A DNA stretch of 5,998 bases, taken from the NCBI GenBank assembly GCA_025359005.1, contig JANYHP010000315.1:1-5998 (forward strand). Direction: 5' to 3'. The notes below the pieces were generated by a model. That model ran no database searches. It saw only the letters and a list, made by a program, of their open reading frames with translations, and was not told the origin of the DNA. Made by a program: the position numbers and the translations under genes. The number at the start of each line of letters is the position of its first letter. The first letter of the stretch is position 1. Below are positions 1 to 5,453 of the stretch, in pieces. The stretch is from Hyphomicrobiaceae bacterium. Its GTDB lineage: Bacteria; Pseudomonadota; Alphaproteobacteria; Rhizobiales; Hyphomicrobiaceae.

Positions 1-216
1 ATTTGCTCACCGACATGCCGAGAAGGGAAGCAAATGTCAGCGCCGGAACACTAGTGCGACCCTGCGCCGCGCTAAGGGGAGAAAGTTTGGGTGAGGGGCG
101 GCCACACATCTCCAATGGAGCTACGCTCACGTTCCATGCACGCCCGATCCTGCAAATCGACGTGCAGGACGCGGCACGCGGTTGGACTAGAGTGTTTCGT
201 GGCCCTCACTCTTCAT
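1..216. other. Non-coding stretch downstream of the binding-protein gene
   Basis: No reading frame here looks like a real protein; the frames that cross it are short and low-complexity. It holds two small inverted repeats. ATTTGCT at 1-7 pairs with AGCAAAT at 29-35. Because the window opens inside the first arm, that repeat may extend further left. A second hairpin (TCCTGCA at 148-154, TGCAGGA at 163-169, 8-nt loop) lies about 48 bp beyond the stop codon of the minus-strand gene at 217. It could help end that transcript, but no T-run follows on the minus strand, so I do not call an intrinsic terminator. Confidence 0.5.
148..169 (-). repeat. 7-bp-arm inverted repeat 3' of the binding-protein gene
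   Basis: Perfect 7-bp arms (148-154 and 163-169) around an 8-nt loop. Read on the minus strand it follows the stop codon of the substrate-binding protein gene. No U-tract follows, so it is at most a weak or factor-assisted transcript end, or an mRNA 3' stabilising hairpin. Confidence 0.3.
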
Positions 217-1434
217 TCATTGTTTCGGTGGGTTGAGTTCCTTCCACGGATCCTTGACGTCGGGTATGGTGACGAACTCGCTGTTGACGAGCTTGCCATC
301 CTTCATCTCGGAACGACGGATATAGATGTTCTGCACGATGTCGCGCGTTACGGGATCGATCGAAATCGGCCCACGCGGGCTGTCTGGATTTTTCCAGCCC
401 TTGAGGATCGCCATCGCGGCATCGCCGTCGAACTTGCCATTTGTTTTCTTGATCACGTCGAAGACGGCGGCCATGCCGTCCCAACCACCGACGGCGAAAA
501 AGTCGGGGATTGACTTGTCGCCGTATTCCTTGGCCCAGGCGGCCAGAAACGTCTTGTTGGCGGGGCGATCGGCGGCTGTCGAATAGTTGCCCGCCGTGAC
601 GAGGCCGACGGGTGCGTCGCCCATGTTGGGCAGCTCTTCGTCGGGCACCAGATCCTGTGTCGAGACGACCTTGATGCCGGCTTCCTTGAGGCCGAGATCC
701 TTGATGGCCTTCATCATGGCGGTGGCTTGTGTGCCGCCGGGCACGAAGATGAACAGCACGTCGGGTTTGGCGTCCTTGGCCTTCTGCACGAACGGCGCAA
801 AATCCGGGTTATTGGTCGGAAAGCGGACCGAACCGACGATCTCGCCGCCACCGTCCTTGAAGCCCTTGGAAAAGGCCGCCTCCGCGTCATGCCCCGGAAT
901 GAAGTCGCTGACGGCGATGTAGGCCTTCTTACCGGCTTCCTTGGCGGCCCAGGTGCCGAGCGGCACCGCCGTCTGCCACTGCGTGAACGACACGCGCGCC
1001 ACGTAGGGCGAGATGCGCGGAATGGCAACGCCGGCCGCATTGGTGATGACCAGCGGGATCTTGGCTTCGGCCGTCAGCGGCGCGATGGCTGCCGCAATCG
1101 GCGAGCCCATCACGCCAAGCAGGATGTTGACCTTGTCGCGGGTGATCAACTCCTGCGCCACGCGCTTGCCGGTCTCTGGATTGGTGCCGTCGTCGCGCTT
1201 CAGCACTTCAATCTTCACGCCTGCCGGAAGGCTTGCAGCGTTGAGCTTTGCATAGAGATCCATGCCCTTCTGCATCTCGTCGCCGGGGGCCGCCAGAAAG
1301 CCCGAGAAGCTGTTGACGATGCCGATCTTGACGGTCGTTTCAGCCGTCTGGCCATAGGCCGGGAGCGCGGCAAAAGCTGCGACCGCACCGGCCAACCTGA
1401 CGACCGCTCGGCGCGACGGGGAATTCCAACGCAT
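217..1434 (-). CDS. ABC transporter substrate-binding protein, branched-chain amino acid (LivK) type
   Basis: This encodes a 405-residue periplasmic binding protein that would capture a small solute and deliver it to an inner-membrane ABC importer. The N-terminus (about residues 1-28) is an export signal: SRRAVVRLAG, then a hydrophobic Ala-rich core, then LPAYG followed by Gln. The paired arginines could allow Tat export, but a Sec signal is as likely. The mature part has the type I periplasmic fold of Peripla_BP_6 proteins: opening strand VKIGIVNSFSGFLAAPG (35-51), a central ILLGVMGSPIAAAIAP segment (104-119), a second-lobe strand AYIAVSDFIPGHD (171-183), and a C-terminal region typical of LivK-like proteins. 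The start at 1434 is supported by a strong ribosome-binding site, GGAGG, six bases upstream (complement of 1441-1445). Length is normal for the family. The substrate cannot be told from sequence: in alphaproteobacteria this family also binds amides, urea, aromatic acids and other solutes. No LivH, LivM, LivG or LivF gene is visible beside it. Confidence 0.93.
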   Translation of the reverse strand: MRWNSPSRRAVVRLAGAVAAFAALPAYGQTAETTVKIGIVNSFSGFLAAPGDEMQKGMDLYAKLNAASLPAGVKIEVLKRDDGTNPETGKRVAQELITRDKVNILLGVMGSPIAAAIAPLTAEAKIPLVITNAAGVAIPRISPYVARVSFTQWQTAVPLGTWAAKEAGKKAYIAVSDFIPGHDAEAAFSKGFKDGGGEIVGSVRFPTNNPDFAPFVQKAKDAKPDVLFIFVPGGTQATAMMKAIKDLGLKEAGIKVVSTQDLVPDEELPNMGDAPVGLVTAGNYSTAADRPANKTFLAAWAKEYGDKSIPDFFAVGGWDGMAAVFDVIKKTNGKFDGDAAMAILKGWKNPDSPRGPISIDPVTRDIVQNIYIRRSEMKDGKLVNSEFVTIPDVKDPWKELNPPKQ

Positions 1435-1540
1435 GCACTTCCTCCCTGGATAGTCTTTGACGGCAGACTGTGCGGTGTGTCCGATGGCGGCACCCGGCTG
1501 CTGACCGGTGCCAATGTAGCCAAGCCGCGCGCCGCCGCAT

Positions 1541-1570
1541 AGGGGAGATTATGGCAGGGGAGATTATGGC
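1541..1570 (+). repeat. 15-bp tandem duplication, 2 exact copies
   Basis: AGGGGAGATTATGGC occurs twice without interruption. Each copy contains a Shine-Dalgarno-like AGGGGAG closely followed by ATG. A 36-codon frame beginning at 1551 runs to a stop at 1659-1661. Its product has no threonine codons and is dominated by the neighbouring 11-bp repeat, so it is probably not a functional leader peptide. Confidence 0.9.
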
Positions 1571-1590
1571 GAGGCGATGCCGCTGCGGCG

Positions 1591-1634
1591 CCGGCATGGG
1601 TCCGGCATGGGTCCGGCATGGGTCCGGCATGGGT
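1591..1634 (+). repeat. 11-bp tandem repeat, 4 exact copies
   Basis: The unit CCGGCATGGGT is repeated four times head to tail and then diverges at GTGGAC. The period is not a multiple of three, and there are no spacers, so it is a simple microsatellite-like array and not coding or CRISPR. It lies 82 bp upstream of the thrS start and may vary in copy number by slippage. Confidence 0.95.
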
Positions 1635-1644
1635 GTGGACATCA

Positions 1645-1659
1645 AGGGCGCCGCGCCCT
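1645..1659 (+). repeat. Short GC-rich hairpin upstream of thrS
   Basis: AGGGCG (1645-1650) and CGCCCT (1654-1659) form 6-bp arms around a CCG loop, 56 bp upstream of the thrS start. There is no U-run. It could be a leader-RNA stem or chance in GC-rich DNA. Confidence 0.3.
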
Positions 1660-1700
1660 AGAAGCGGCGTCCCACTTACCTGCGGTGTGTGCAGCGACTG

Positions 1701-1706
1701 AGAGGA
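1701..1706 (+). promoter_or_regulatory. Ribosome-binding site choosing the thrS start
   Basis: AGAGGA lies nine bases before the ATG at 1716. An upstream in-frame GTG at 1689 would add nine residues with no homology to the family's usual N-terminus. The ATG followed by SEITLTMPDG matches the typical start of a TGS domain. Confidence 0.7.
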
Positions 1707-1715
1707 ACGACGCTC

Positions 1716-3695
1716 ATGTCTGAAATCACCCTGACCATGCCCGACGGCGCCAAGCGCCCGATCAAGTCCGGCTCCACCGGCGCGGACGTCGCCAAGGCCA
1801 TCTCTCCATCGCTGTTGAAGCGCACCGTCGCCATGGTGCTGGGTGGACAGCTGTCCGACCTCGCCGATCCGATCATGGCGGATGCGACCATCAAATTCGT
1901 CACCCGCACCGACCCGGAAGCGCTGGAACTGATCCGCCACGACGCAGCCCATGTCTGCGCCGAGGCCGTGCAGGAGCTGTGGCCGGGCACGCAGGTCACC
2001 ATCGGTCCGGTCATCGAGCACGGCTTCTTCTACGACTTTGCCAAGGCTGAGCCGTTCGTGCCTGATGACTTGGCCAAGATCGAAAAGAAGATGCACGAGA
2101 TCATCGCGCGCAACGCGACGTTCCGCAAAGAGGTGTGGAGCCGCGATCGCGCCAAAGAGCATTTCAGGGCGAAAGGCGAACTGTTCAAGGTCGAACTGGT
2201 CGATGCGATTCCAGCCGGCGAGGACGTCAAGGTCTACAGCCAGGGCCAATGGCTCGACCTGTGCCGCGGCCCACACATGCCGGCGACCGGCGCCATCGGC
2301 CGCGCTTTCAAGATCATGCGCTCGTCGGGCAGCTACTGGCGCGGCGACGCCAAAGGCGCGCAGTTGCAGCGCATTTATGGCGTCGCCTTTGCCGACGAAA
2401 AAGACCTGGCGGCTCACCTCAAACAGATCGAAGAGGCCGAAAAACGTGACCACAGGAAGCTCGGTCGCGAGATGGACCTGTTCCACTTCCAGGAAGAAGG
2501 CCCCGGCGTCGTCTTCTGGCACGCCAACGGCTGGACCACGTTCCAGGCGCTGATCGCCTACATGCGCCGCCGCCTTGCCGGCGACTACCAGGAAGTGCAA
2601 GGACCGCAGTTGCTCGACAAGTCGCTGTGGGAAACCAGTGGCCACTGGGGCTGGTACTCCGACAACATGTTCGCGGTGAAGTCGGCCACCGCCTTCATGC
2701 ACCCCGAGGACGACGCGCACGAGCAGCGCGTGTTCGCGTTAAAGCCCATGAACTGCCCCGGCCATGTGCAGATCTTCAAGTATGGCTTGAAGAGCTATCG
2801 CGACCTGCCGCTGCGGTTGGCCGAATTCGGCTGCGTCCACCGCTATGAGCCGTCTGGCGCGCTGCACGGCCTGATGCGCGTGCGCGGGTTCACGCAGGAC
2901 GACGCACACATCTTTTGCACCGAGGATCAACTCGAAGCCGAATGCCTCAAGATCAACGACCTGATGATGTCGGTCTATGAGGACTTCGGCTTCAAGGAGG
3001 TGGTCGTCAAGCTCGCCACCCGGCCGGACAAGCGCGTCGGAACGGACGTCATGTGGGATCACGCCGAGGGCATTCTGAAGCGTGTGCTGGCCAAGATGGC
3101 CGCGGAGTCGGGCGGGCGCATCAAAACCGGCATAAATGAGGGCGAAGGCACTTTCTACGGTCCCAAGTTCGAATACACTTTGAAAGACGCCATCGGCCGC
3201 GACTGGCAGTGCGGCACCACGCAGGTCGACTTCAACCTGCCGGAGCGCTTTGGTGCGTTCTACATCGCCGCCGACGGCACCAAGACGCAACCGGTGATGG
3301 TCCATCGCGCCATCTGCGGCTCGCTGGAACGCTTCCTCGGCATTCTGATGGAGAACTGCGCCGGCCATTTCCCGCTCTGGATGGCGCCGCTGCAAGTGGT
3401 GGTCGCCACCATTGTGTCGGACGCCGACGACTACGCGCGCGACGTGGTGGCCAAATTCAAGAAAGCAGGGCTGCGTGTCGCCATCGATCTCGACAACGAG
3501 AAGATCAACGCCAAGGTCCGCAATCACAGCCTCGCCAAGGTGCCGGTGCTGCTGGTCGTCGGCCGCCGAGAAGCGGAAGAGGGCAAGGTCTCCGTGCGCC
3601 GCTTGGGCTCACAGGATCAAACGGTGATGTCCGTCGCCGACGCGCTGGCGGCGCTGACAGCAGAAGCCGTGCCGCCCGATCTGGCACGCGGGTGA
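1716..3695 (+). CDS. thrS: Threonine--tRNA ligase (ThrRS), complete
   Basis: This cytosolic class II aminoacyl-tRNA synthetase charges tRNA-Thr with threonine using ATP. The 659-residue product has the full bacterial architecture. The TGS domain covers about 1-63. The editing (tRNA_SAD) domain follows, with its conserved H75, H79, C183 and H187 (HDAAH and CRGPH), which clear mischarged serine. The class II catalytic core spans about 250-545, with motif 2 around HRYEPSGALHGLMRVRGFTQ (375-394) and motif 3 in GSLERFLGILME (535-546). The anticodon-binding domain runs from about 557 to 645. The zinc/substrate ligands match the E. coli Cys-His-His set: C347 in MNCPGH, H398 in DDAHIFC and H530 in VMVHRAICGS. 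No truncation or frameshift is seen. It appears monocistronic: the gene to its left is divergent and the element to its right is convergent. No terminator hairpin was found between the stop and 3730. Confidence 0.99.
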   Translation: MSEITLTMPDGAKRPIKSGSTGADVAKAISPSLLKRTVAMVLGGQLSDLADPIMADATIKFVTRTDPEALELIRHDAAHVCAEAVQELWPGTQVTIGPVIEHGFFYDFAKAEPFVPDDLAKIEKKMHEIIARNATFRKEVWSRDRAKEHFRAKGELFKVELVDAIPAGEDVKVYSQGQWLDLCRGPHMPATGAIGRAFKIMRSSGSYWRGDAKGAQLQRIYGVAFADEKDLAAHLKQIEEAEKRDHRKLGREMDLFHFQEEGPGVVFWHANGWTTFQALIAYMRRRLAGDYQEVQGPQLLDKSLWETSGHWGWYSDNMFAVKSATAFMHPEDDAHEQRVFALKPMNCPGHVQIFKYGLKSYRDLPLRLAEFGCVHRYEPSGALHGLMRVRGFTQDDAHIFCTEDQLEAECLKINDLMMSVYEDFGFKEVVVKLATRPDKRVGTDVMWDHAEGILKRVLAKMAAESGGRIKTGINEGEGTFYGPKFEYTLKDAIGRDWQCGTTQVDFNLPERFGAFYIAADGTKTQPVMVHRAICGSLERFLGILMENCAGHFPLWMAPLQVVVATIVSDADDYARDVVAKFKKAGLRVAIDLDNEKINAKVRNHSLAKVPVLLVVGRREAEEGKVSVRRLGSQDQTVMSVADALAALTAEAVPPDLARG

Positions 3696-3712
3696 GACGA
3701 GCATCCAATTTT

Positions 3713-4280
3713 CCCAAGATATCTCCTGATTACGCACCATAGTCAGCCAACTTGAGATACCAGTAGGGCTTGGGTTTGGTGCGGGCTCCGGCGCCGGCGA
3801 GAACTGGGATCATGGCAGCGAAATTTTCGCGGTGGTTGAAGCGCCATTCGAACTCGGCCAGCGTCCGCACCATGTGCTTCTTGCTCACGCTCTTGTAGGT
3901 GCCGACGACAGCCGTCCTGATGTTGGCGAGCATCGTGTTGACCCACTGGAACGACGCGTGCTGCACCGCCCGACGTCCTGATCCAGTCCGCACTGCGATG
4001 TGATCGCAGCCAGCGTCTGCCAACCCTCGAAAACACCATAGCCCATCGGTCACCACGGTCGCGCCAACCGCAATGACCCGCTCGGCCAACTGCTTCACCC
4101 GGCGCCGCTTGAAACGTGCGATGCGCCGGATTTTCAGCGGCGCTGGCTTGCCGCCGTCGATGGTCTGAACCGCCACGATAATCGGGCGTTTGCCTGGGCT
4201 GCCGCGTCCGGTCTTGCCGCCGGAGCGTTGGCCGCCGATTGACACACTAATGTCCCAGGGACTTAAATCTTCCCCAAGAT
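3713..4280 (-). mobile_element. Probable remnant of an IS1595-family insertion sequence
   Basis: The element is recognised by its truncated transposase (3730-4242). The proposed outer limits are the 8-bp exact direct repeats CCCAAGAT at 3713-3720 and 4273-4280. Similarity continues just outside, AATTTT-CCCAAGAT against AATCTTCCCCAAGAT, with one substitution and one extra base. IS1595 elements generate 8-bp target duplications, so these repeats could mark the original or an internally deleted copy. However, I found no matching terminal inverted repeats just inside them, so the boundaries are tentative. Confidence 0.35.
3730..4242 (-). pseudogene. IS1595-family (ISXO2-like) transposase, 5'-truncated
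   Basis: About 170 C-terminal residues of a DDE-type transposase remain out of a usual ~300. Recognisable family segments are IGGQRSGGKTGRG near the broken end, the catalytic Asp in VVTDGLWCFRGLADAG, WVNTMLANIRTAVVGTY, and the C-terminal LAEFEWRFNHRENFAAMIP. The expected N-terminal zinc-ribbon and helical region is absent. The first catalytic Asp normally sits in a DDxYxGG-like motif just before this point, but here the residues read DISVSIGG. The frame stays open leftward of the homology for many codons, but that extension is the antisense of the regulator gene and intergenic DNA and is not transposase. The remnant ends 34 bp from the thrS stop, in convergent orientation. It cannot encode an active enzyme. 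I place the homology break at about 4235-4245 by eye. Confidence 0.85.
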
Positions 4281-4283
4281 TTA
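4252..4283. repeat. Two adjacent palindromes at the broken transposase end
   Basis: GTCCCAGGGAC (4252-4262) is a perfect palindrome around a central A. One base later comes TAAATCTT (4264-4271), a CCCC loop, and AAGATTTA (4276-4283), with 8-bp perfect arms. They sit back to back within ten bases of where transposase homology stops. They may be a deletion scar, part of another element's end, or a protein-binding site. Neither is followed by a T-run, so they are not clear terminators. Confidence 0.8.
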
Positions 4284-4326
4284 GACGATACGCCGCGCGC
4301 TTCGCGTGGCGGACCACTGTTGGCGG

Positions 4327-4362
4327 GCCGCGCTCCAACGAGCCGCGCTCCAACGAGCCGCG
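4327..4362 (+). repeat. 15-bp tandem repeat, 2.4 copies
   Basis: GCCGCGCTCCAACGA occurs twice exactly (4327-4341, 4342-4356), followed by the partial copy GCCGCG. It is in non-coding DNA and most simply reflects replication slippage. Confidence 0.9.
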
Positions 4363-4440
4363 GAACTCGCTGCAGCGGACGCGATGGCGAAGCCAGCTCG
4401 TACCCACAATCACAAGACCGTGGCACGAATGACGCACGAC

Positions 4441-4527
4441 GATGACCGGCGGGCGGGAGCGTGGCGCCCTTCGATGTGCCGCATCGGGCAAGCCGCGCGA
4501 CGCCCCGCCGTCATCCCGCCGGTCATC
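4441..4527. repeat. Perfect 13-bp inverted repeat with 61-bp interior
   Basis: GATGACCGGCGGG (4441-4453) is the exact reverse complement of CCCGCCGGTCATC (4515-4527). The second arm is also part of an imperfect 12-bp tandem repeat (CCGCCG-TCATC then CCGCCGGTCATC) and ends two bases before a TTGACA hexamer. It could be a large stem-loop, a bipartite protein site upstream of the promoter, or the ends of a very small palindromic element. Confidence 0.8.
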
Positions 4528-4529
4528 CA

Positions 4530-4558
4530 TTGACACCGCGCGCGCTATGCAACAGTTT
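4530..4558 (+). promoter_or_regulatory. Candidate promoter of the regulator gene
   Basis: A perfect TTGACA is at 4530-4535. At the usual 17-bp spacing the -10 position reads CAGTTT (4553-4558), which is a poor match, so the call rests mainly on the -35 and on the operator-like palindrome directly downstream. Another sigma-70-like TTGACA at 4239-4244 has TTAAAT 18 bp on, but it overlaps the transposase end and palindromes and is less convincing. Confidence 0.3.
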
Positions 4559-4559
4559 C

Positions 4560-4589
4560 TGGTCAAGTGGACTGACCAATTGGCCAGTC
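4560..4589. promoter_or_regulatory. Probable operator: overlapping inverted repeats before the regulator gene
   Basis: GACTGACCAATTGGCCAGTC (4570-4589) is a 20-bp palindrome with a single mismatched pair. The left half-site TGACCA (4573-4578) also pairs perfectly with TGGTCA at 4560-4565 across 7 bp. There are thus three related half-sites in 30 bp, ending 22 bp before the ATG. GntR/FCD proteins of the UxuR/FadR type bind palindromes built from TGGT/ACCA-like halves, so this is a good candidate for autoregulation by the adjacent regulator. It may also control uxuA if the two are cotranscribed. Confidence 0.6.
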
Positions 4590-4611
4590 GAAGCGGGAAC
4601 GTTGCACAATT

Positions 4612-5388
4612 ATGCCGCTCGAAATCGTTCAGCCGCGCCGGCTTTATCGACAAGTTGCGGAGCAATTGCGCGGCCTGATCGAAAAGGGCGAGTACAAACC
4701 GGGGGCACGATTGCCGACGGAGCGGGAACTTGCCGGACTTCTTGGTGTCTCGCGGCCGGTCGTGCGGGAGGCGCTGATTGCCCTGGAGGTTGAAGGCTAT
4801 GTGCGGATAAGGGTCGGTTCCGGCATCTATGCCGAGCCGCCGGACGTACGTCGGATGTCCGCCGATGCCGGGTTGAAGTCTGAGATCCCTGGCCCTTTCG
4901 ATATCCTTTCCGCACGGGCCTTGATCGAGGGCGAAATCGCGGCGGCTGCGGCCGGCGTGGCACGGGCTGCCGATATCCGGCGTCTGGATGCCGCTCTCGG
5001 AGGTATGCGCGCCACCGTTCATCCGAGTATGGAGAGCCTCGCGTGTGACCGCGCGTTTCATCTTGCCATCGCACACATCATTGGGAATGAGACGGTGGTG
5101 CGGGTGGTGGGCGATCTGTTCGATCAACGGATCAACCCCTACTTCGCGCAACTCGCGAGCTACTTCGAGAACGAAGAAAGCTGGGCCAACACCATCGCCG
5201 AACACATCGCCATCCGCGAAGCGATCGCGGGTCGTGACCCGGCGGGAGCCAAGCAGGCCATGCGGCAACATCTCGAGAATTCGCAAGCGCGCTTTACCAT
5301 CAGCTTCGGTGAAGGGCCGCGCCAATCACGCGACGGTGGGCGACTACGGCTCGCGCCGGACGTGCGCGCGATAAAGCGGCGAAAATAG
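4612..5388 (+). CDS. GntR-family transcriptional regulator, FCD (FadR/UxuR-like) subgroup
   Basis: This 258-residue DNA-binding regulator probably senses a hexuronate-pathway metabolite and represses the adjacent uxuA. The winged helix-turn-helix spans residues 10-76, with the classic GntR signature from LYRQVAEQLRGLIEKGEYKP through LPTERELAGLLGVSRPVVRE to the wing GSGIYAEP. The C-terminal FCD domain (about 96-232) is helical and carries the expected metal/ligand-binding set: D146 and H150 in CDRAFH, H198 in AEHIAIREAI and H220 in MRQHLENS. Length is at the long end for the family because of a basic tail after about residue 235. The ribosome-binding site is weak (GGGA 13 bases upstream), but the N-terminus fits the family well. 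A palindromic operator candidate lies just upstream. uxuA follows after 52 bp in the same direction. The UxuR/ExuR-like role is inferred from this neighbourhood; the effector is not visible in the sequence. Confidence 0.93.
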   Translation: MPLEIVQPRRLYRQVAEQLRGLIEKGEYKPGARLPTERELAGLLGVSRPVVREALIALEVEGYVRIRVGSGIYAEPPDVRRMSADAGLKSEIPGPFDILSARALIEGEIAAAAAGVARAADIRRLDAALGGMRATVHPSMESLACDRAFHLAIAHIIGNETVVRVVGDLFDQRINPYFAQLASYFENEESWANTIAEHIAIREAIAGRDPAGAKQAMRQHLENSQARFTISFGEGPRQSRDGGRLRLAPDVRAIKRRK

Positions 5389-5411
5389 CACTCATCGGAC
5401 ACGAAGGCGGC

Positions 5412-5453
5412 AATGGAACAGACATAATGGAACAGACATAATGGAGCAGACCT
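5412..5453 (+). repeat. 14-bp tandem repeat, 3 copies, spanning the uxuA start
   Basis: AATGGAACAGACAT is present exactly at 5412-5425 and 5426-5439. A third copy at 5440-5453 matches 12 of 14 bases, reading AATGGAGCAGACCT. The third copy contains the uxuA start codon and encodes MEQT of the protein, so the array is a triplication of the gene's own start region. Confidence 0.95.
5413..5441 (+). promoter_or_regulatory. Two TAATG-linked minicistrons before uxuA
   Basis: Each of the first two repeat copies reads ATG GAA CAG ACA TAA (5413-5427 and 5427-5441). The stop of the first overlaps the ATG of the second, and the stop of the second overlaps the uxuA ATG, both as TAATG. The only decent Shine-Dalgarno (GAAGG, 5403-5407) precedes the first ATG. 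The uxuA ATG itself has only a weak GGA nine bases upstream. Termination-reinitiation through the minicistrons could therefore set uxuA expression; this is inference from sequence layout. Confidence 0.45.

Larger units (their letters stand above)
1435..1715. other. Divergent intergenic region between binding-protein gene and thrS
   Basis: This 281-bp stretch must carry promoters for both flanking genes, but I could not recognise clear -35/-10 pairs. It holds a 15-bp tandem duplication (1541-1570), a four-copy 11-bp tandem repeat (1591-1634) and a short GC-rich hairpin (1645-1659). I see no T-box, no threonine-rich leader peptide and no tRNA. Confidence 0.5.
4243..4611. other. Intergenic region between transposase remnant and regulator gene
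   Basis: No convincing gene lies here; small frames on both strands are arginine- and alanine-rich without domain character. It contains twin palindromes (4252-4283), a 15-bp tandem repeat (4327-4362), a 13-bp inverted repeat (4441-4453 with 4515-4527), a consensus -35 hexamer and an operator-like palindrome just before the regulator start. The first part may be a scar of the lost transposase 5' end; the last ~90 bp look regulatory. Confidence 0.55.

Noticed and set aside
148..169. Intrinsic terminator for the binding-protein gene
   Set aside because: Hairpin present, but no U-tract follows on the minus strand.
727..1542. A 271-codon plus-strand frame across the binding-protein gene
   Set aside because: Antisense shadow of the LivK-type gene; no domain features.
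1591..1634. CRISPR-like array
   Set aside because: Units are 11 bp, contiguous and without spacers; a simple tandem repeat.
1689..1715. Upstream GTG start for thrS
   Set aside because: It would place the ribosome-binding site inside the coding region and add nine residues not expected for the TGS domain; the ATG at 1716 has a well-spaced AGAGGA.
1435..1715. T-box or threonine attenuator controlling thrS
   Set aside because: No T-box core, no anti-terminator/terminator pair and no run of threonine codons in any leader frame.
1215..2720. A 501-codon open frame on the minus strand across thrS
   Set aside because: It is antisense to a complete, strongly supported thrS and partly out of frame with the binding-protein gene; typical GC-rich shadow.
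4306..4533. Small plus-strand gene between the transposase remnant and regulator
   Set aside because: Composition reflects the 15-bp repeat and GC-rich DNA; no ribosome-binding site and no recognisable features.
3730..5325. A single 531-codon open frame on the minus strand
   Set aside because: Only its last ~170 codons are transposase. The rest is antisense to the regulator gene and intergenic DNA and has no protein-like character; high GC keeps the frame open.
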